A DNA stretch of 64,000 nt from Halofilum ochraceum (GCF_001614315.2 NZ_LVEG02000002.1:62001-126000); one strand, 5' to 3'. Shown: positions 17,398-26,076, counted from the stretch's first letter. The notes: a model not told the origin generated them from the sequence alone. Numbers and translations are program-made.

Positions 17398-18327
17398 ATG
17401 CCGAAAGGTCACCGCCTCGCCTCCCTGCTCGTAGCGACCGTCGCGGCGCTGCCGTGGGTGGGCAAGTCCGCCGACCAGCGCAGCGGCGACGGTATCCCCG
17501 CATTCGCCAATATCGCGCACCGCGGGGCCAGTGGTTCCGCGCCGGAGGCCACCCGACCGGCTTTCGAGCAGGCGGTGGCGGCGGGTGCCGATTATCTCGA
17601 AATGGACATCCAGATGAGCCGGGATGGGCACCTGGTCGCCATCCATGACACGGACCTCGATCGCACCACCGACGGCAGCGGCCGGGTGGGCGAGCACACT
17701 CTCGCGGAGCTCAAGGCGCTGGATGCCGGCTCGTGGTTCAACCGGGCGCACCCGGGCCAGGCGGATCCGGCCTATGCCGGGGTGCAGTTGCTGACGCTGG
17801 ACGAGATCCTCGAGGCCTTCGGAACCGATCGTCGTTACTACATCGAGACCAAATCCCCGGAGCTGTATCCGGGTGTCGAGGAAAAACTGATCGAGACGCT
17901 GGAGGCGCACGACCTGATCCAGCACAGGAACGTCGTGCTCCAGTCATTCAGCGCGGAGAGCCTGAAAACACTCAAGGCACTGAACGCGAACGTGCCCCTC
18001 ATCCAACTGCTCTGGTACGGCCTGGACGCGAACGGCGATCTGGTGGAGGCGTCCGGTGCCACGCCGCCGCTGGCGTCGGCCGGGGCGGCGGATTTCCGGG
18101 CCATCGCCGGCTATGCCGCGGGTATCGGCCCCAATGTCGAGGATGGCGGGCAACGGGTCGTCGATGCCTCGTTCGTCCGCCGGGCCCATCGCGCGGGGCT
18201 GCTCGTGCATGTCTACACCGTCGACGACACGACGACCATGAACGAGCTGATCGATGCCGGTGTCGACGGGATTTTCACGAACTTTCCCGCGCGCCTCGAC
18301 CGGGTGCTGGACCGGCGCGCGGATTGA
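17398..18327 (+). CDS. Glycerophosphodiester phosphodiesterase
   Basis: A 309-residue enzyme that releases glycerol-3-phosphate from glycerophosphodiesters. The GDPD fold is marked by IAHRGASGSAPEATRPAFEQA at the start of the domain, the metal-binding EMDIQMSRDGHLVAIHD with its following DRTTDGSGRV, and the C-terminal VHVYTVDD and DGIFTNFP. Residues 1-30 look like a signal peptide or anchor (RLASLLVATVAALPWV), so the enzyme is likely periplasmic like GlpQ. An in-frame TTG lies 15 bases before the chosen ATG at 17398. It converges with arfB, three bases apart. Confidence 0.9.
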   Translation: MPKGHRLASLLVATVAALPWVGKSADQRSGDGIPAFANIAHRGASGSAPEATRPAFEQAVAAGADYLEMDIQMSRDGHLVAIHDTDLDRTTDGSGRVGEHTLAELKALDAGSWFNRAHPGQADPAYAGVQLLTLDEILEAFGTDRRYYIETKSPELYPGVEEKLIETLEAHDLIQHRNVVLQSFSAESLKTLKALNANVPLIQLLWYGLDANGDLVEASGATPPLASAGAADFRAIAGYAAGIGPNVEDGGQRVVDASFVRRAHRAGLLVHVYTVDDTTTMNELIDAGVDGIFTNFPARLDRVLDRRAD

Positions 18328-18330
18328 TGT

Positions 18331-18744
18331 CTAATCGCCCGGATCCTTCCGTAACGCCTTGATGCGTCCGCGCTGCTTCTTCTCGTCGGTGCGCCGCTGG
18401 CGCGCCCGCCGGCTGGGCCGCGTGGGCCGGCGCGCTTTCGGGGTCGTGCCGGCCGCCTGAACCAGCGCGCGCAGCCGCTCCATGGCACTCTCGATGTTCA
18501 ACTCCCGGCTGCGGTGCTCGCGTGCCTTGATGACGACGACGCCGTCGGCCGTGATCCGGTGATCCTGCATCGCCAGCAGGCGTTCCCGGTGTGCCTCGGG
18601 CAGCGACGATGCGCGGATATCGAAGCGCAGATGCACGGCCGTCGCGTTCTTGTTTACGTGCTGACCGCCAGGGCCGCCCGCGCGGATGGCCGAGATCTCG
18701 ATCTCGTTGTCCGGGATGGTGACCTGGCGCGAGATACGCAGCAT
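18331..18744 (-). CDS. arfB: Alternative ribosome-rescue factor ArfB (peptidyl-tRNA hydrolase)
   Basis: A 137-residue class-I release-factor relative. The catalytic GGQ is visible in [20 protein letters not shown] near residue 25, and the C-terminal tail is strongly basic ([20 protein letters not shown] and [11 protein letters not shown]), as needed to enter the empty mRNA channel of a stalled ribosome. Length and domain order match E. coli YaeJ/ArfB. It lies 27 bases after the DUF5062 gene on the same strand, suggesting an operon. Confidence 0.92.
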   Translation of the reverse strand: MLRISRQVTIPDNEIEISAIRAGGPGGQHVNKNATAVHLRFDIRASSLPEAHRERLLAMQDHRITADGVVVIKAREHRSRELNIESAMERLRALVQAAGTTPKARRPTRPSRRARQRRTDEKKQRGRIKALRKDPGD

Positions 18745-18771
18745 GTCCGCTCCGGGATGGCAGTGGGCGCA

Positions 18772-19032
18772 CTACTGGCGCAGCGGATGGTCCTCGGGCA
18801 ACTGTTTCGCCACCCATTGGGCCAGCTTGTGCTTGATCTTCGGCATCGACTCGTCGCCGCGGGCGAGCGGCTGGATCAGGCCGTCGTGCACCAGCAGGCG
18901 GTAGACAAAGGTGAGTTTGTCGTCCTGCGAGTCGGTAGCCTCGAACTCGACCACGCCCCGCTGCTCGCCGTACTCCATACCGCGGCGCAGTGCCTCCTTG
19001 ACCAGCTCCGCTTCATGTTTGCTCTTTTTCAT
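18772..19032 (-). CDS. DUF5062 family small protein
   Basis: An 86-residue soluble protein. The pattern MKKSKHEAELVKEALRRG, EYGEQRGVVEFEATDSQDDK and FVYRLLVHDGLIQPL matches DUF5062, small proteins of marine gammaproteobacteria with no known role. The ATG at 19032 has GGGAGCG ten bases ahead; the long upstream frame runs into REP-like repeats and is not coding. It is co-oriented with arfB. Confidence 0.75.
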   Translation of the reverse strand: MKKSKHEAELVKEALRRGMEYGEQRGVVEFEATDSQDDKLTFVYRLLVHDGLIQPLARGDESMPKIKHKLAQWVAKQLPEDHPLRQ

Positions 19033-19224
19033 CGTGAGCGCTCCCGTTGCCGCCGGCTGTCGAGGTGCAGCAGCCCCGATGGTACGCCGCATGGCGGATG
19101 GCGGCATGCGGCGGAATTGTCGGAACCACTTGCCGGCACCCCTTGCCGGGGTGAGTGCCGGGGCGATTACACTGTGCCGACCGCGCGGGCGCTGCAGCAG
19201 TAACCGCTGCGTCGCCGTGAGACC

Positions 19225-19324
19225 GTAGGCCGGCTTTTGCCGCGAGGCAACAGCCGGCATGCGCGGCGCAGTGGCCGTAATCCTGGCGCCGGCTGGCTCC
19301 CTTCGGTCGCAAGCCGGCCTACGC
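19225..19324. repeat. Inverted pair of dispersed REP-like repeats
   Basis: GTAGGCCGGCTT near 19225 and its complement AAGCCGGCCTAC near 19311 face each other across about 75 bases. The right half (19293-19324) matches 45686-45717 in 31 of 32 positions on the opposite strand, so this is a dispersed element. It lies in the divergent gap before the MscS-type gene. Confidence 0.7.
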
Positions 19325-19384
19325 CGTCAGACCTCGGCTGGCGAGCGGCGGCAAAACGAATCAGTTCGAAAAGCGAGAGCAACG

Positions 19385-21664
19385 ATGTCAGTAATCCGGA
19401 CGTGCCTGCAGCCCATCGCCCGCCTGTGGGTGCCGGTGGCCTTTCTCGTGCTCATGGCGCTGCCGACGCTGGGCGCCGCGCAGGTACTGCAGGCCCAGCA
19501 GCAGTCGACCGATGAAGCGGCGGCGGAGCCGGAGAAACCCTCCGCGGCCGCGCTGGCCGATCTGCTCGAGGACGAGACCAGCCGCCAGCGACTGATCGAG
19601 GATCTCCGCCGGGTGGCGGCCGAGCACGAGGGCGCGCCGGAGACCGCGACCACGGCCCCGTCGCTGCCGGAACGGATCGCCGCCGCTAGCCAGGCGATGG
19701 CCAGCCAGGTCGTCGGCCAGTTCCAGCAGGCGCTCGCCGCGCTGCAATCAATCGGCTCCGGCCCGGCCATCGACTGGGCCGCCGTCGGGCAGGATGCCTG
19801 GGACCTCGGCCTGCTGATACTCGGCACCGCGGCCGCATTCCTGCTCCTGCGGCTGTTCGCGCGCCGGCTGTTCGCGCGGGTCGGTGGCTGGGCGGCGAAT
19901 GGTCAGGGTGCGGCGGCCCTCCTGCGCCGGTTCTGGGGGGTGTTGCTGGCGGTACTGATCGATGCCGGCGTGATTGCCCTCGGGTGGTTGGCAGGGTGGG
20001 CGATCGCCCTGTTTGCACTCGGTGAGAGCGGTGTCGCCGATACGCGCCTGCTGCTTTTCCTCAACGCGTTCGTATTGATCGAGGGCATCAAACTGCTCAT
20101 TCGGGTGGTGTTCGCGGCTCGCTATGACGGGCTCCGGCTACTGCCGATCAGTGGTGAAGAGGCGGCGTACTGGAATGCCTGGCTGGCGCATCTCACGAGC
20201 TTCGTCGGCTACGGCGCACTCGTGGCCGTCCCGCTCGTGCGCACCGTGCTGTCCCCGGCATTGGCGCAGATCCTCTATGTCCTCGTGGTGGCGATCGGAT
20301 TCGTCTACGGGCTGTCGATCGTCCTCCAGAACCGCGCCCGGGTGCGCCGCCTGCTGGAGGGCTGGTCGCAGCACGCGGCGCTCGGCTCGACCCGCGTGGC
20401 GGCGGCGGTGCTGGCGCGGATCTGGCATTTCCCGGCGATCGCTTATCTGCTCGCCCTGCACGCGGTGCTCCTGCTGCGCCCGGAAGAGGCGTTGCCGTTC
20501 ATGGCGCGGGCGACCCTGCAGAGTCTGGTGGCGATCGGCTTCGGCATTCTCCTCAGTGCCGTGATCGGACGTGCGATCAGCCGCGGTATCCGGATCCCCG
20601 CGGCCAGCCGCGAGAAATTCCCGTTGCTGGAAGCGCGCCTGAACGCGTTCGTGCCGCGCGGTCTCCAGGCCATTCGGTTCGCGATCGTCGTGCTGGTCGT
20701 CGCGCTGGTGCTCGATGGCTGGCAGGTCTTCGATCTCGGCGCCTGGCTGGCCTCCGACGCCGGGTTGGCCGCGGTGACCGCGCTGGCATCGATCCTCGGG
20801 ATCCTCGTGGTAGCCGTCGTCGCCTGGATCGCGATCGCGAGCGCGGTTGATTACTGGCTCAGTCCGGAGACCGGGACCGGGCTGCCGAGCGCGCGCCAGC
20901 GCACGCTGCTGGCCCTGTTCCGCAACGCCGCGGCGGTGGTGATCGTGACCATGGCCGGGATGATTCTGCTCACCGAGCTCGGGATCAATATCGGCCCGCT
21001 GCTCGCCGGCGCCGGCGTGCTCGGTCTGGCGATCGGCTTCGGCGCACAGAAGCTCGTTCAGGACATTATCGGTGGCGTGTTCATCCAACTGGAGAACGCG
21101 ATCAACACGGGCGACTGGATCGATGCCGGCGGCATCAGCGGCACGGCCGAACGTCTGAGCATTCGTTCGGTCGGGATCCGCGACCTCTCCGGGACCTTCC
21201 ATATCGTGCCGTTCTCCTCCGTCGACACGGTTTCCAACTACATGCGCGATTTCGCGTACCACGTCGGGGTCTATGGCGTCGCGTATCGCGAAAACACCGA
21301 TGAGGTCATCAAGCACCTGATCGCCGCCTTCGAGGATCTGCGGGAAGACCCGGAGATGAGTCCCGAGATCCTGGACGATCTGGAGATCAGTGGCGTCACG
21401 GCGTTCGATACCAGCTCGGTCAATATCCGGATCCGGATCAAGACGACGCCCGGCAACCAGTGGCGCATGGGACGTGCCTACAATCGCCTCGTCAAACAGC
21501 ATTTCGATGCCGCCGGTATCGAGATCCCGTTCCCGCACACCACCGTGTACTTCGGCCACGACAAGGATGGATCGGCCCCGGCGGCGAACCTGCGGCTGCT
21601 GGATCAGCGCGCGGAAGACGGCTCGGCCACCGATGGCGACGGGGCGGAGCGTGATGACGGTTGA
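19385..21664 (+). CDS. Large mechanosensitive channel, MscS family (YbiO/YnaI-like)
   Basis: A 759-residue MscS homologue with signal peptide (MSVIRTCLQPIARLWVPVAF, cleavage near GAAQ), a periplasmic helical region (about 30-160), roughly eight to ten predicted membrane helices, and the conserved pore and beta domain: GPLLAGAGVLGLAIGFGAQK, LVQDIIGGVFIQLENAI and DWIDAGGISGTAERLSIRSV near residue 560-600. The C-terminal alpha/beta vestibule ends in an acidic tail (DGSATDGDGAERDDG). Such channels release solutes upon osmotic downshock, useful in a halophile. ATG 19385 has a GAGAG upstream. Confidence 0.9.
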   Translation: MSVIRTCLQPIARLWVPVAFLVLMALPTLGAAQVLQAQQQSTDEAAAEPEKPSAAALADLLEDETSRQRLIEDLRRVAAEHEGAPETATTAPSLPERIAAASQAMASQVVGQFQQALAALQSIGSGPAIDWAAVGQDAWDLGLLILGTAAAFLLLRLFARRLFARVGGWAANGQGAAALLRRFWGVLLAVLIDAGVIALGWLAGWAIALFALGESGVADTRLLLFLNAFVLIEGIKLLIRVVFAARYDGLRLLPISGEEAAYWNAWLAHLTSFVGYGALVAVPLVRTVLSPALAQILYVLVVAIGFVYGLSIVLQNRARVRRLLEGWSQHAALGSTRVAAAVLARIWHFPAIAYLLALHAVLLLRPEEALPFMARATLQSLVAIGFGILLSAVIGRAISRGIRIPAASREKFPLLEARLNAFVPRGLQAIRFAIVVLVVALVLDGWQVFDLGAWLASDAGLAAVTALASILGILVVAVVAWIAIASAVDYWLSPETGTGLPSARQRTLLALFRNAAAVVIVTMAGMILLTELGINIGPLLAGAGVLGLAIGFGAQKLVQDIIGGVFIQLENAINTGDWIDAGGISGTAERLSIRSVGIRDLSGTFHIVPFSSVDTVSNYMRDFAYHVGVYGVAYRENTDEVIKHLIAAFEDLREDPEMSPEILDDLEISGVTAFDTSSVNIRIRIKTTPGNQWRMGRAYNRLVKQHFDAAGIEIPFPHTTVYFGHDKDGSAPAANLRLLDQRAEDGSATDGDGAERDDG

Positions 21665-21719
21665 GACGCCGTCCGCCGGCATGTTCTCCGCTTCGCAGCG
21701 GACAGGTGGGCCTACGTGG

Positions 21720-21764
21720 TGCGGTGTCCGTAGGCGCGTTTTCGCTGCAGGCGAACGCGCGCAT
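21720..21764 (+). repeat. REP-like repeat, family B copy 1
   Basis: A 45-base unit beginning TGCGGTG and containing GTAGGCGCGTTTTCGC and GGCGAACGCGCGCAT; it can fold on itself (TTCGC/GCGAA). It matches 21885-21929 in 42 of 45 positions. Confidence 0.8.
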
Positions 21765-21830
21765 CGGGGCTTGGCCGGTATCCGGCGCTTTGGGCGGGCA
21801 GCGCGCATTCGACCGGTGCGGTGGCTCCGG

Positions 21831-21850
21831 TCGAAGACGCGCCTACGGGG
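21831..21850 (-). repeat. REP-like repeat, family B partial inverted copy
   Basis: The complement reads CCCCGTAGGCGCGTCTTCGA, the conserved head of the family B unit, in the opposite orientation between the two direct copies. The arrangement is that of a composite REP cluster. Confidence 0.6.
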
Positions 21851-21884
21851 TCGTGCGCATAGCGGATGCATCCGGTGTACGTGA

Positions 21885-21929
21885 TGCGGTGTTCGTAGGC
21901 GCGTTTTCGCCGAAGGCGAACGCGCGCAT
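21885..21929 (+). repeat. REP-like repeat, family B copy 2
   Basis: Second 45-base unit with the head GTAGGCGCGTTTTCGCC and an internal TTCGCC/GGCGAA stem. It ends seven bases before the vsr stop codon and may also serve as the transcription end of the dcm-vsr unit. Confidence 0.8.
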
Positions 21930-21935
21930 TACCCC

Positions 21936-22391
21936 TCATGCGCGTCCGTGCACCTCCGTGCTGCCGTGGTTCGAGACCAGCCAGTCGCTGACCGCGCGCA
22001 CGAGCTGATCGAACTCCCAGCGGCCGTGGCCGCGCATGGCGCACTCCCAGATCTCCAGCGAACGCCATCCGGCCTCTTCGAGGCGCGCGCGGTTGCGGGC
22101 GTCGCGGGCCCGGTTGGCGTCGATCTTGGCCTGCCAGAACTCGGGGCGCGTCTTCGGCAGCCGGAACAGCTCGCAGTCATGCCCGTGCCAGAAACAGCCG
22201 TGGATGAATATGACGGCGTGGTATTTCGGCAAAACGATATCCGGCTTGCCGGGCAGATCCTTGCGGTACAGGCGATAGCGGAATCCGAGCGCGAACAGCG
22301 CCCGGCGCAGGGCGATCTCGGGCTTGGTGTCGGTGGCGCGGACGCGGGCCATGAGGCGGCTTCGGGTGGCCGCGTCCATGATGTCCGTCAT
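21936..22391 (-). CDS. vsr: Very short patch repair endonuclease Vsr
   Basis: A 151-residue Vsr endonuclease. It nicks 5' of the T in T:G mismatches that arise when 5-methylcytosine deaminates, starting very short patch repair. Seen are the N-terminal RSRLMARVRATDTKPE, the catalytic strand region GKPDIVLPKYHAVIFIHGCF with the following WHGHDC, and WQAKIDANRARDARNR. Its start overlaps the methyltransferase stop (ATGA), so the repair enzyme is translated with the methyltransferase whose damage it corrects. Confidence 0.94.
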   Translation of the reverse strand: MTDIMDAATRSRLMARVRATDTKPEIALRRALFALGFRYRLYRKDLPGKPDIVLPKYHAVIFIHGCFWHGHDCELFRLPKTRPEFWQAKIDANRARDARNRARLEEAGWRSLEIWECAMRGHGRWEFDQLVRAVSDWLVSNHGSTEVHGRA

Positions 22392-23698
22392 GCCGTGACC
22401 ATCTCCATCGGCAGCGGGTACTGCGGCGAGCGGCGGTCCGCCTGCATCTGCGCCAGCACCTGCGGCACCATCACCCGGGCGATCTCGCGGATGACCGGCA
22501 CGGCGACGGAATTGCCGAACTGCCGGTAGGCCTGGGTATCGGATACCGGGATCGCGAAATCATCGCCGAAGCCCATCAGCCGGGCGCATTCGCGCGGCGT
22601 CAGGCGGCGCGGCCGCTCTCCTTCGCCGCGGTCGATCAGGATCTCCGAGCCGTCCTTGTGGTAGCGGGCCGAGAGTGTGCGGGTGGTGTCGGCGGGTCCG
22701 ACCCGGCTGAAACCGAAGCCGTTGCCGGCCGCTTCGTGTTTGCGGCGGTAGTCCTGCAGGTAACGCCAAAGATGCTCACTGAGCGTGTAGCGCTCGGCCA
22801 CGGTGGCCCGCTCGCCGACGGTGTAGTGGCGCTCCGGGGCTTCGCTGCCGTCTTCCGGGTGGAGGACCTCGCCGAGCGTGCGGGCCGTGGGCTCCGGGAA
22901 CGCCAACTGGTCCCAGGAAAACGGCGTGTCCTCGCGGAAGCCGACCATGTAGATCCGTTCGCGGTGCTGTGGGACGAAGCCCTTCGCGTCGATGACGCGA
23001 TCGTACACGCGGTAGCCGAGGTCTTCTTCAAGTACGCGCCGGATAACGGCGTACGTGCGCCCGCCGTCATGGTTGCGGAGGTTCTTCACGTTCTCCAGCA
23101 GGAACGCGCGCGGGCGTTTCACCTCCAGTATCCGCGCCACGTCGAAGAACAGCGTGCCCTGCGCCTCGCACAGGAAGCCGTGTTCGCGCCCGAGGCTGTT
23201 CTTCTTCGACACTCCGGCGAGCGAGAAGGGCTGACAGGGGAAGCCCGCCAGCAGCACGTCGTGATCCGGGATTCGTGAGCGGATGCTGCGGCTGTTCGTG
23301 GCCGTGTCGTCGGACGGGGCCGTGATCTCGCGCAGATCCGCGTGGATCTCCTCATCCTCGTTGCCGAAATTCGCGCGATAGGTCTGCAGGGCGAAGCGGT
23401 CCCACTCGCTCGAGAACACGCAGTGGCCGCCGGCGTCTTCGAATCCGCGACGGATGCCGCCGATGCCGGCGAACAGGTCGATGAAGCGGAATGCGCCGGC
23501 TCCCGCCGGGGCATTGGCCGTCCAGTCGCGCATCAGGCCGCCGATCGCCGCCGACCAGTGGGCTGGAATCGCCGGCCGCCCGTGGACCCAGCGCCGGACG
23601 GTGCGATCGCTGACGCCGAGCCCCCGGGCCAGTTCCGTCGGCGTGAACAGTTGCAGGGCGGAACGCAGGGCGCGATCGGCGTCGGGGGCATCGGTCAT
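22388..23698 (-). CDS. dcm: DNA cytosine-5 methyltransferase with N-terminal HTH (Dcm/M.SsoII type)
   Basis: A 436-residue protein. Residues about 1-60 form a helix-turn-helix (FTPTELARGLGVSDRTVRRW), then the C5-methyltransferase motifs: I FIDLFAGIGGIRRGFED near 73, IV AGFPCQPFSLAG with the catalytic Cys near 160, VI AFLLENVKNL, VIII QHRERIYMVGF and X QFGNSVAVPVI near 410. It methylates cytosine in a short palindrome, probably CCNGG/CCWGG-like given its partner Vsr and HTH layout; specificity is inferred. ATG 23698 was chosen because the HTH starts there. A GGACA-TTA-TGTCC palindrome 26 bases upstream may be its own operator. No restriction gene is adjacent. Confidence 0.92.
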   Translation of the reverse strand: MTDAPDADRALRSALQLFTPTELARGLGVSDRTVRRWVHGRPAIPAHWSAAIGGLMRDWTANAPAGAGAFRFIDLFAGIGGIRRGFEDAGGHCVFSSEWDRFALQTYRANFGNEDEEIHADLREITAPSDDTATNSRSIRSRIPDHDVLLAGFPCQPFSLAGVSKKNSLGREHGFLCEAQGTLFFDVARILEVKRPRAFLLENVKNLRNHDGGRTYAVIRRVLEEDLGYRVYDRVIDAKGFVPQHRERIYMVGFREDTPFSWDQLAFPEPTARTLGEVLHPEDGSEAPERHYTVGERATVAERYTLSEHLWRYLQDYRRKHEAAGNGFGFSRVGPADTTRTLSARYHKDGSEILIDRGEGERPRRLTPRECARLMGFGDDFAIPVSDTQAYRQFGNSVAVPVIREIARVMVPQVLAQMQADRRSPQYPLPMEMVTA

Positions 23699-24012
23699 GG
23701 TCAAGCTACCGGTGGGAAAGACTGCGGACATTATGTCCGTAACGATTCCCGCCGTACACCACGGAACTCGGCCGCCGCCGAGGAGATGTAACCGGGGGAT
23801 GCCCGTCTGCGGTATCTCCGGAACAGACCGGCTCGAAGGAGTTGAATAAAGACAGCATGCAGGTTTCAACCCTACAAGGATGGCGAACTGCAGGACTATT
23901 CGGTCAACTGACCGAAGCTTGCGTGGATTCGCATTGACTGCAACGGGTCGGGCCGCGCCGGCCCATCCATTTCACGCGCGGACCAGTCCCGCTGCGCGCA
24001 GCGAGCGCGCCG
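23699..24012. other. Intergenic region upstream of the methyltransferase gene
   Basis: A gap of 314 bases between the end of the hydrolase gene and the methyltransferase start. It holds the operator-like palindrome at 23725-23739 and a second inverted repeat (TTCGGTCA, two bases, TGACCGAA, 23899-23916). A 26-codon frame at 23857-23937 has no family match or well-placed ribosome-binding site. Nothing else was seen. Confidence 0.5.
23725..23739. promoter_or_regulatory. Operator-like palindrome for autoregulation of the HTH-methyltransferase
   Basis: CGGACATTATGTCCG is a palindrome with arms CGGACAT/ATGTCCG and one central base, centred 34 bases before the methyltransferase ATG. It has the same GGACA-N3-TGTCC layout as the 15-bp site bound by the N-terminal domain of M.SsoII, which represses its own gene. 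Binding here is inferred from that likeness and from the HTH in the downstream protein. Confidence 0.6.
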
Positions 24013-24870
24013 CTATCCCCGTGCCAGAAACGGACCGAGCGCATCGGCGACCGGCCGCGGGGTCTCCATATGCAGATGGTGATGCCCTTCGAGACGATCG
24101 ATCGCGAGGTCGTCGATCGCCTCGACCCGCTGCTCCAGCGCCGGGCGCTCCATGGGCAGCAGCCCGCGGTCACCCACCACGAGGCGCGTCGGTGCGCGGA
24201 TGCCCCGCAGTACGGCGACTACCTGATCCTCGGTGAAACGATAGGGGGCCGGCAGGCGCAGGCGGCGATCGCTGCGCCACCGGACACCGCCGTCGACCGC
24301 GAGCGTGGCACGCTCGACCAGCAGGCGCGCGGCGGGTTCATCGAGGCCGCCCGCCATTCGCCTGGCCTCGATCGCCTGTTCAATCGCGGGATAGGTTCGC
24401 GCCGGGCGATCGCTCCTCACGCGGGCCCGGTCGAGTGCATGCGCCAGTCGCCGTGGGGTCTCGTTCGGGTGTTCCGTGAGCGGGCCCAGCGCCTCGATCA
24501 GGGTCAGCCGGGTGATGCGGTCGGGACATGCTCCGGCGACGAACGTGGCCACGGCGCCGCCCAGCGAGTGGCCGAGCAGCGCGAATCGCTCCCAGCCCAG
24601 GGCGTCCGCGGCGCCGAGCACATCATGCACGTAGTCGATAAAGTGGTAATGGCAGCCCGCCGGCCGGTGGTCCGAATGCCCGTGCCCGGGTAGATCCAGC
24701 GCGACCAGCCGGATGCCGTCGAGCAGCGGTGCCAGCGGCTCGAAGCTGGCGGCGTTGTCGAGCCAGCCGTGAAGGGCGAGTACCGGGACGCCATCGGCCG
24801 GACCGTGTACCCGCGCGGCGAGCCGTAACGGACCCACCGGGAGTTCGATTTCCTCGGCGTCGTGGTTCAT
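24013..24870 (-). CDS. Alpha/beta-fold hydrolase
   Basis: A 285-residue cytoplasmic hydrolase. Visible are the oxyanion segment VLALHGWLDNAASFEPLAP near residue 32, DLPGHGHS, the nucleophile elbow LLGHSLGGAVAT near residue 100 and a late His in LEGHHHLHMETP. The catalytic acid is probably the Asp of LVVGDRGLL. It resembles serine-hydrolase-like (SERHL/MEST) esterases; the substrate is unknown. It starts 42 bases after the isoaspartyl dipeptidase gene on the same strand and may be its operon partner. Confidence 0.85.
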   Translation of the reverse strand: MNHDAEEIELPVGPLRLAARVHGPADGVPVLALHGWLDNAASFEPLAPLLDGIRLVALDLPGHGHSDHRPAGCHYHFIDYVHDVLGAADALGWERFALLGHSLGGAVATFVAGACPDRITRLTLIEALGPLTEHPNETPRRLAHALDRARVRSDRPARTYPAIEQAIEARRMAGGLDEPAARLLVERATLAVDGGVRWRSDRRLRLPAPYRFTEDQVVAVLRGIRAPTRLVVGDRGLLPMERPALEQRVEAIDDLAIDRLEGHHHLHMETPRPVADALGPFLARG

Positions 24871-24912
24871 GCGGTCGGGGATCCGTACGGGCGTCGAACA
24901 GGCCGCCGACCG

Positions 24913-26076
24913 TCAGCCGGCGTCCAGGAAGATCCGGCGCCCGGCGGCGAACGTCTGGCGCGGCTGCAGATCGGCATCGATCAAGGCGATATCGGCCGCG
25001 AAGCCGGTGGCGAGCCTGCCCTTGCGGTGCTGCAGGCCGAGCACGCGCGCTACATTGCCGGTGATCAGCCCGAGCGCGTCCCCGATTGGCAGGACGCCAT
25101 CGCGCACGAGCTTCTGCCATGCGCCCAGCAGTTCGGTATTGCGGGCGACGCGCATGCCGGCGTAATCGCCATTGGCATCGAACTCCGGCAGGCTGCCGTT
25201 ACAGTCGGAACTCAGGGTGATGCGATCGGCCGGTACACCACGCCGCAGCAGCTCGACGACCGCGTTGTAGGCGGAAAACTCGCTATCGCCCGGGCAATCG
25301 TCGAAGGCGGTTACGTCGATGGTCGCCCCGTACATCTTCGCGTACTCCGCCGCCTCTTCGAGCAACTCGTGCCGGCGGTTCACGTGCGTCGGGATGACCT
25401 GATCCGGGGGGATCTCGGTCTCCGACAGCAGCCGGCGCAGCGGTTCGAGGCCGCGGCGGCCGTCGCCCACGTGGAAGTGGCAGATGCCGCGCTTGCCGGC
25501 GAGCATGCCACCGACACGCGCTTCGCTGACCAGGCGCGCGATCTCTTCCTGCGTGGGCTGGCTGGACCGATGGTCGGAGATGGCGATCTCGCCGACGCCG
25601 ATTACCTCGGGAATCCAGGCCAGGTCGCGCTGGATGTCTCCGGTCAGCGTCGGCGCTGGCACGCGATACGCGCCGGTGTACATGTAGGCGTCGATGCCGT
25701 CCGCGCAAAGGCCCCGGACGCCGGCGAGCAGATCGGCGGGTGAGCGGCTGACGCTGTCGGTTCCTAAAACGCCGACCACCGTGGCGATCCCCATGCAGGC
25801 GATGTCGGCCGCGCTCATCGCCGGGCAGCGGGTGCCGCAACCGCCCTCGCCGCCACCGCCGGTGACGTGGGCGTGCTGGTCGATGAAGGCCGGTACGGCG
25901 GCGAGGTCGGGGGCGTCGATGATCTCGACCGGCCAGTCGGGCGGCACGGAGAGGTTGCTGCCCAGTGCCGCGATCCGGCCGTCGGCGATCAGGATCTCCG
26001 TGGCGTCGACAGTTTCCGGCGTGTGGATGGTGCCGACGCGCAGGAGGGTCAGGAGCGGCTCGCTGGGGGCAGTCAT
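24913..26076 (-). CDS. iadA: Isoaspartyl (beta-aspartyl) dipeptidase
   Basis: A 387-residue amidohydrolase that splits beta-aspartyl dipeptides. Motifs in order: metal-binding PAFIDQHAHVTGGGGEGG near residue 62, TDSVSRSPADLLAGVRGL, DAYMYTGAYRVPAPTLTG, GEIAISDHRSSQPT with the bridging region, ICHFHVGDGRRGLEPL, IPTHVNR, and SDCNGSLPEFD near 300 carrying the catalytic Asp. In cyanophycin breakdown cyanophycinase yields beta-Asp-Arg, which IadA cleaves to aspartate and arginine. It lies downstream of cphA, separated by a REP hairpin, so the pathway is complete here. Confidence 0.92.
   Translation of the reverse strand: MTAPSEPLLTLLRVGTIHTPETVDATEILIADGRIAALGSNLSVPPDWPVEIIDAPDLAAVPAFIDQHAHVTGGGGEGGCGTRCPAMSAADIACMGIATVVGVLGTDSVSRSPADLLAGVRGLCADGIDAYMYTGAYRVPAPTLTGDIQRDLAWIPEVIGVGEIAISDHRSSQPTQEEIARLVSEARVGGMLAGKRGICHFHVGDGRRGLEPLRRLLSETEIPPDQVIPTHVNRRHELLEEAAEYAKMYGATIDVTAFDDCPGDSEFSAYNAVVELLRRGVPADRITLSSDCNGSLPEFDANGDYAGMRVARNTELLGAWQKLVRDGVLPIGDALGLITGNVARVLGLQHRKGRLATGFAADIALIDADLQPRQTFAAGRRIFLDAG

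Noticed and set aside
21720-21929. Regularly spaced repeats considered as a CRISPR array
   Set aside because: Two direct copies and one inverted fragment with unequal spacing, self-complementary and found again at 48.7 kb; these are REP-like elements.
23857-23937. 26-codon frame MQVSTLQGWRTAGLFGQL... upstream of the methyltransferase
   Set aside because: AAGGAG lies too far from the ATG, no homology is recognised, and the frame is short enough to be chance.
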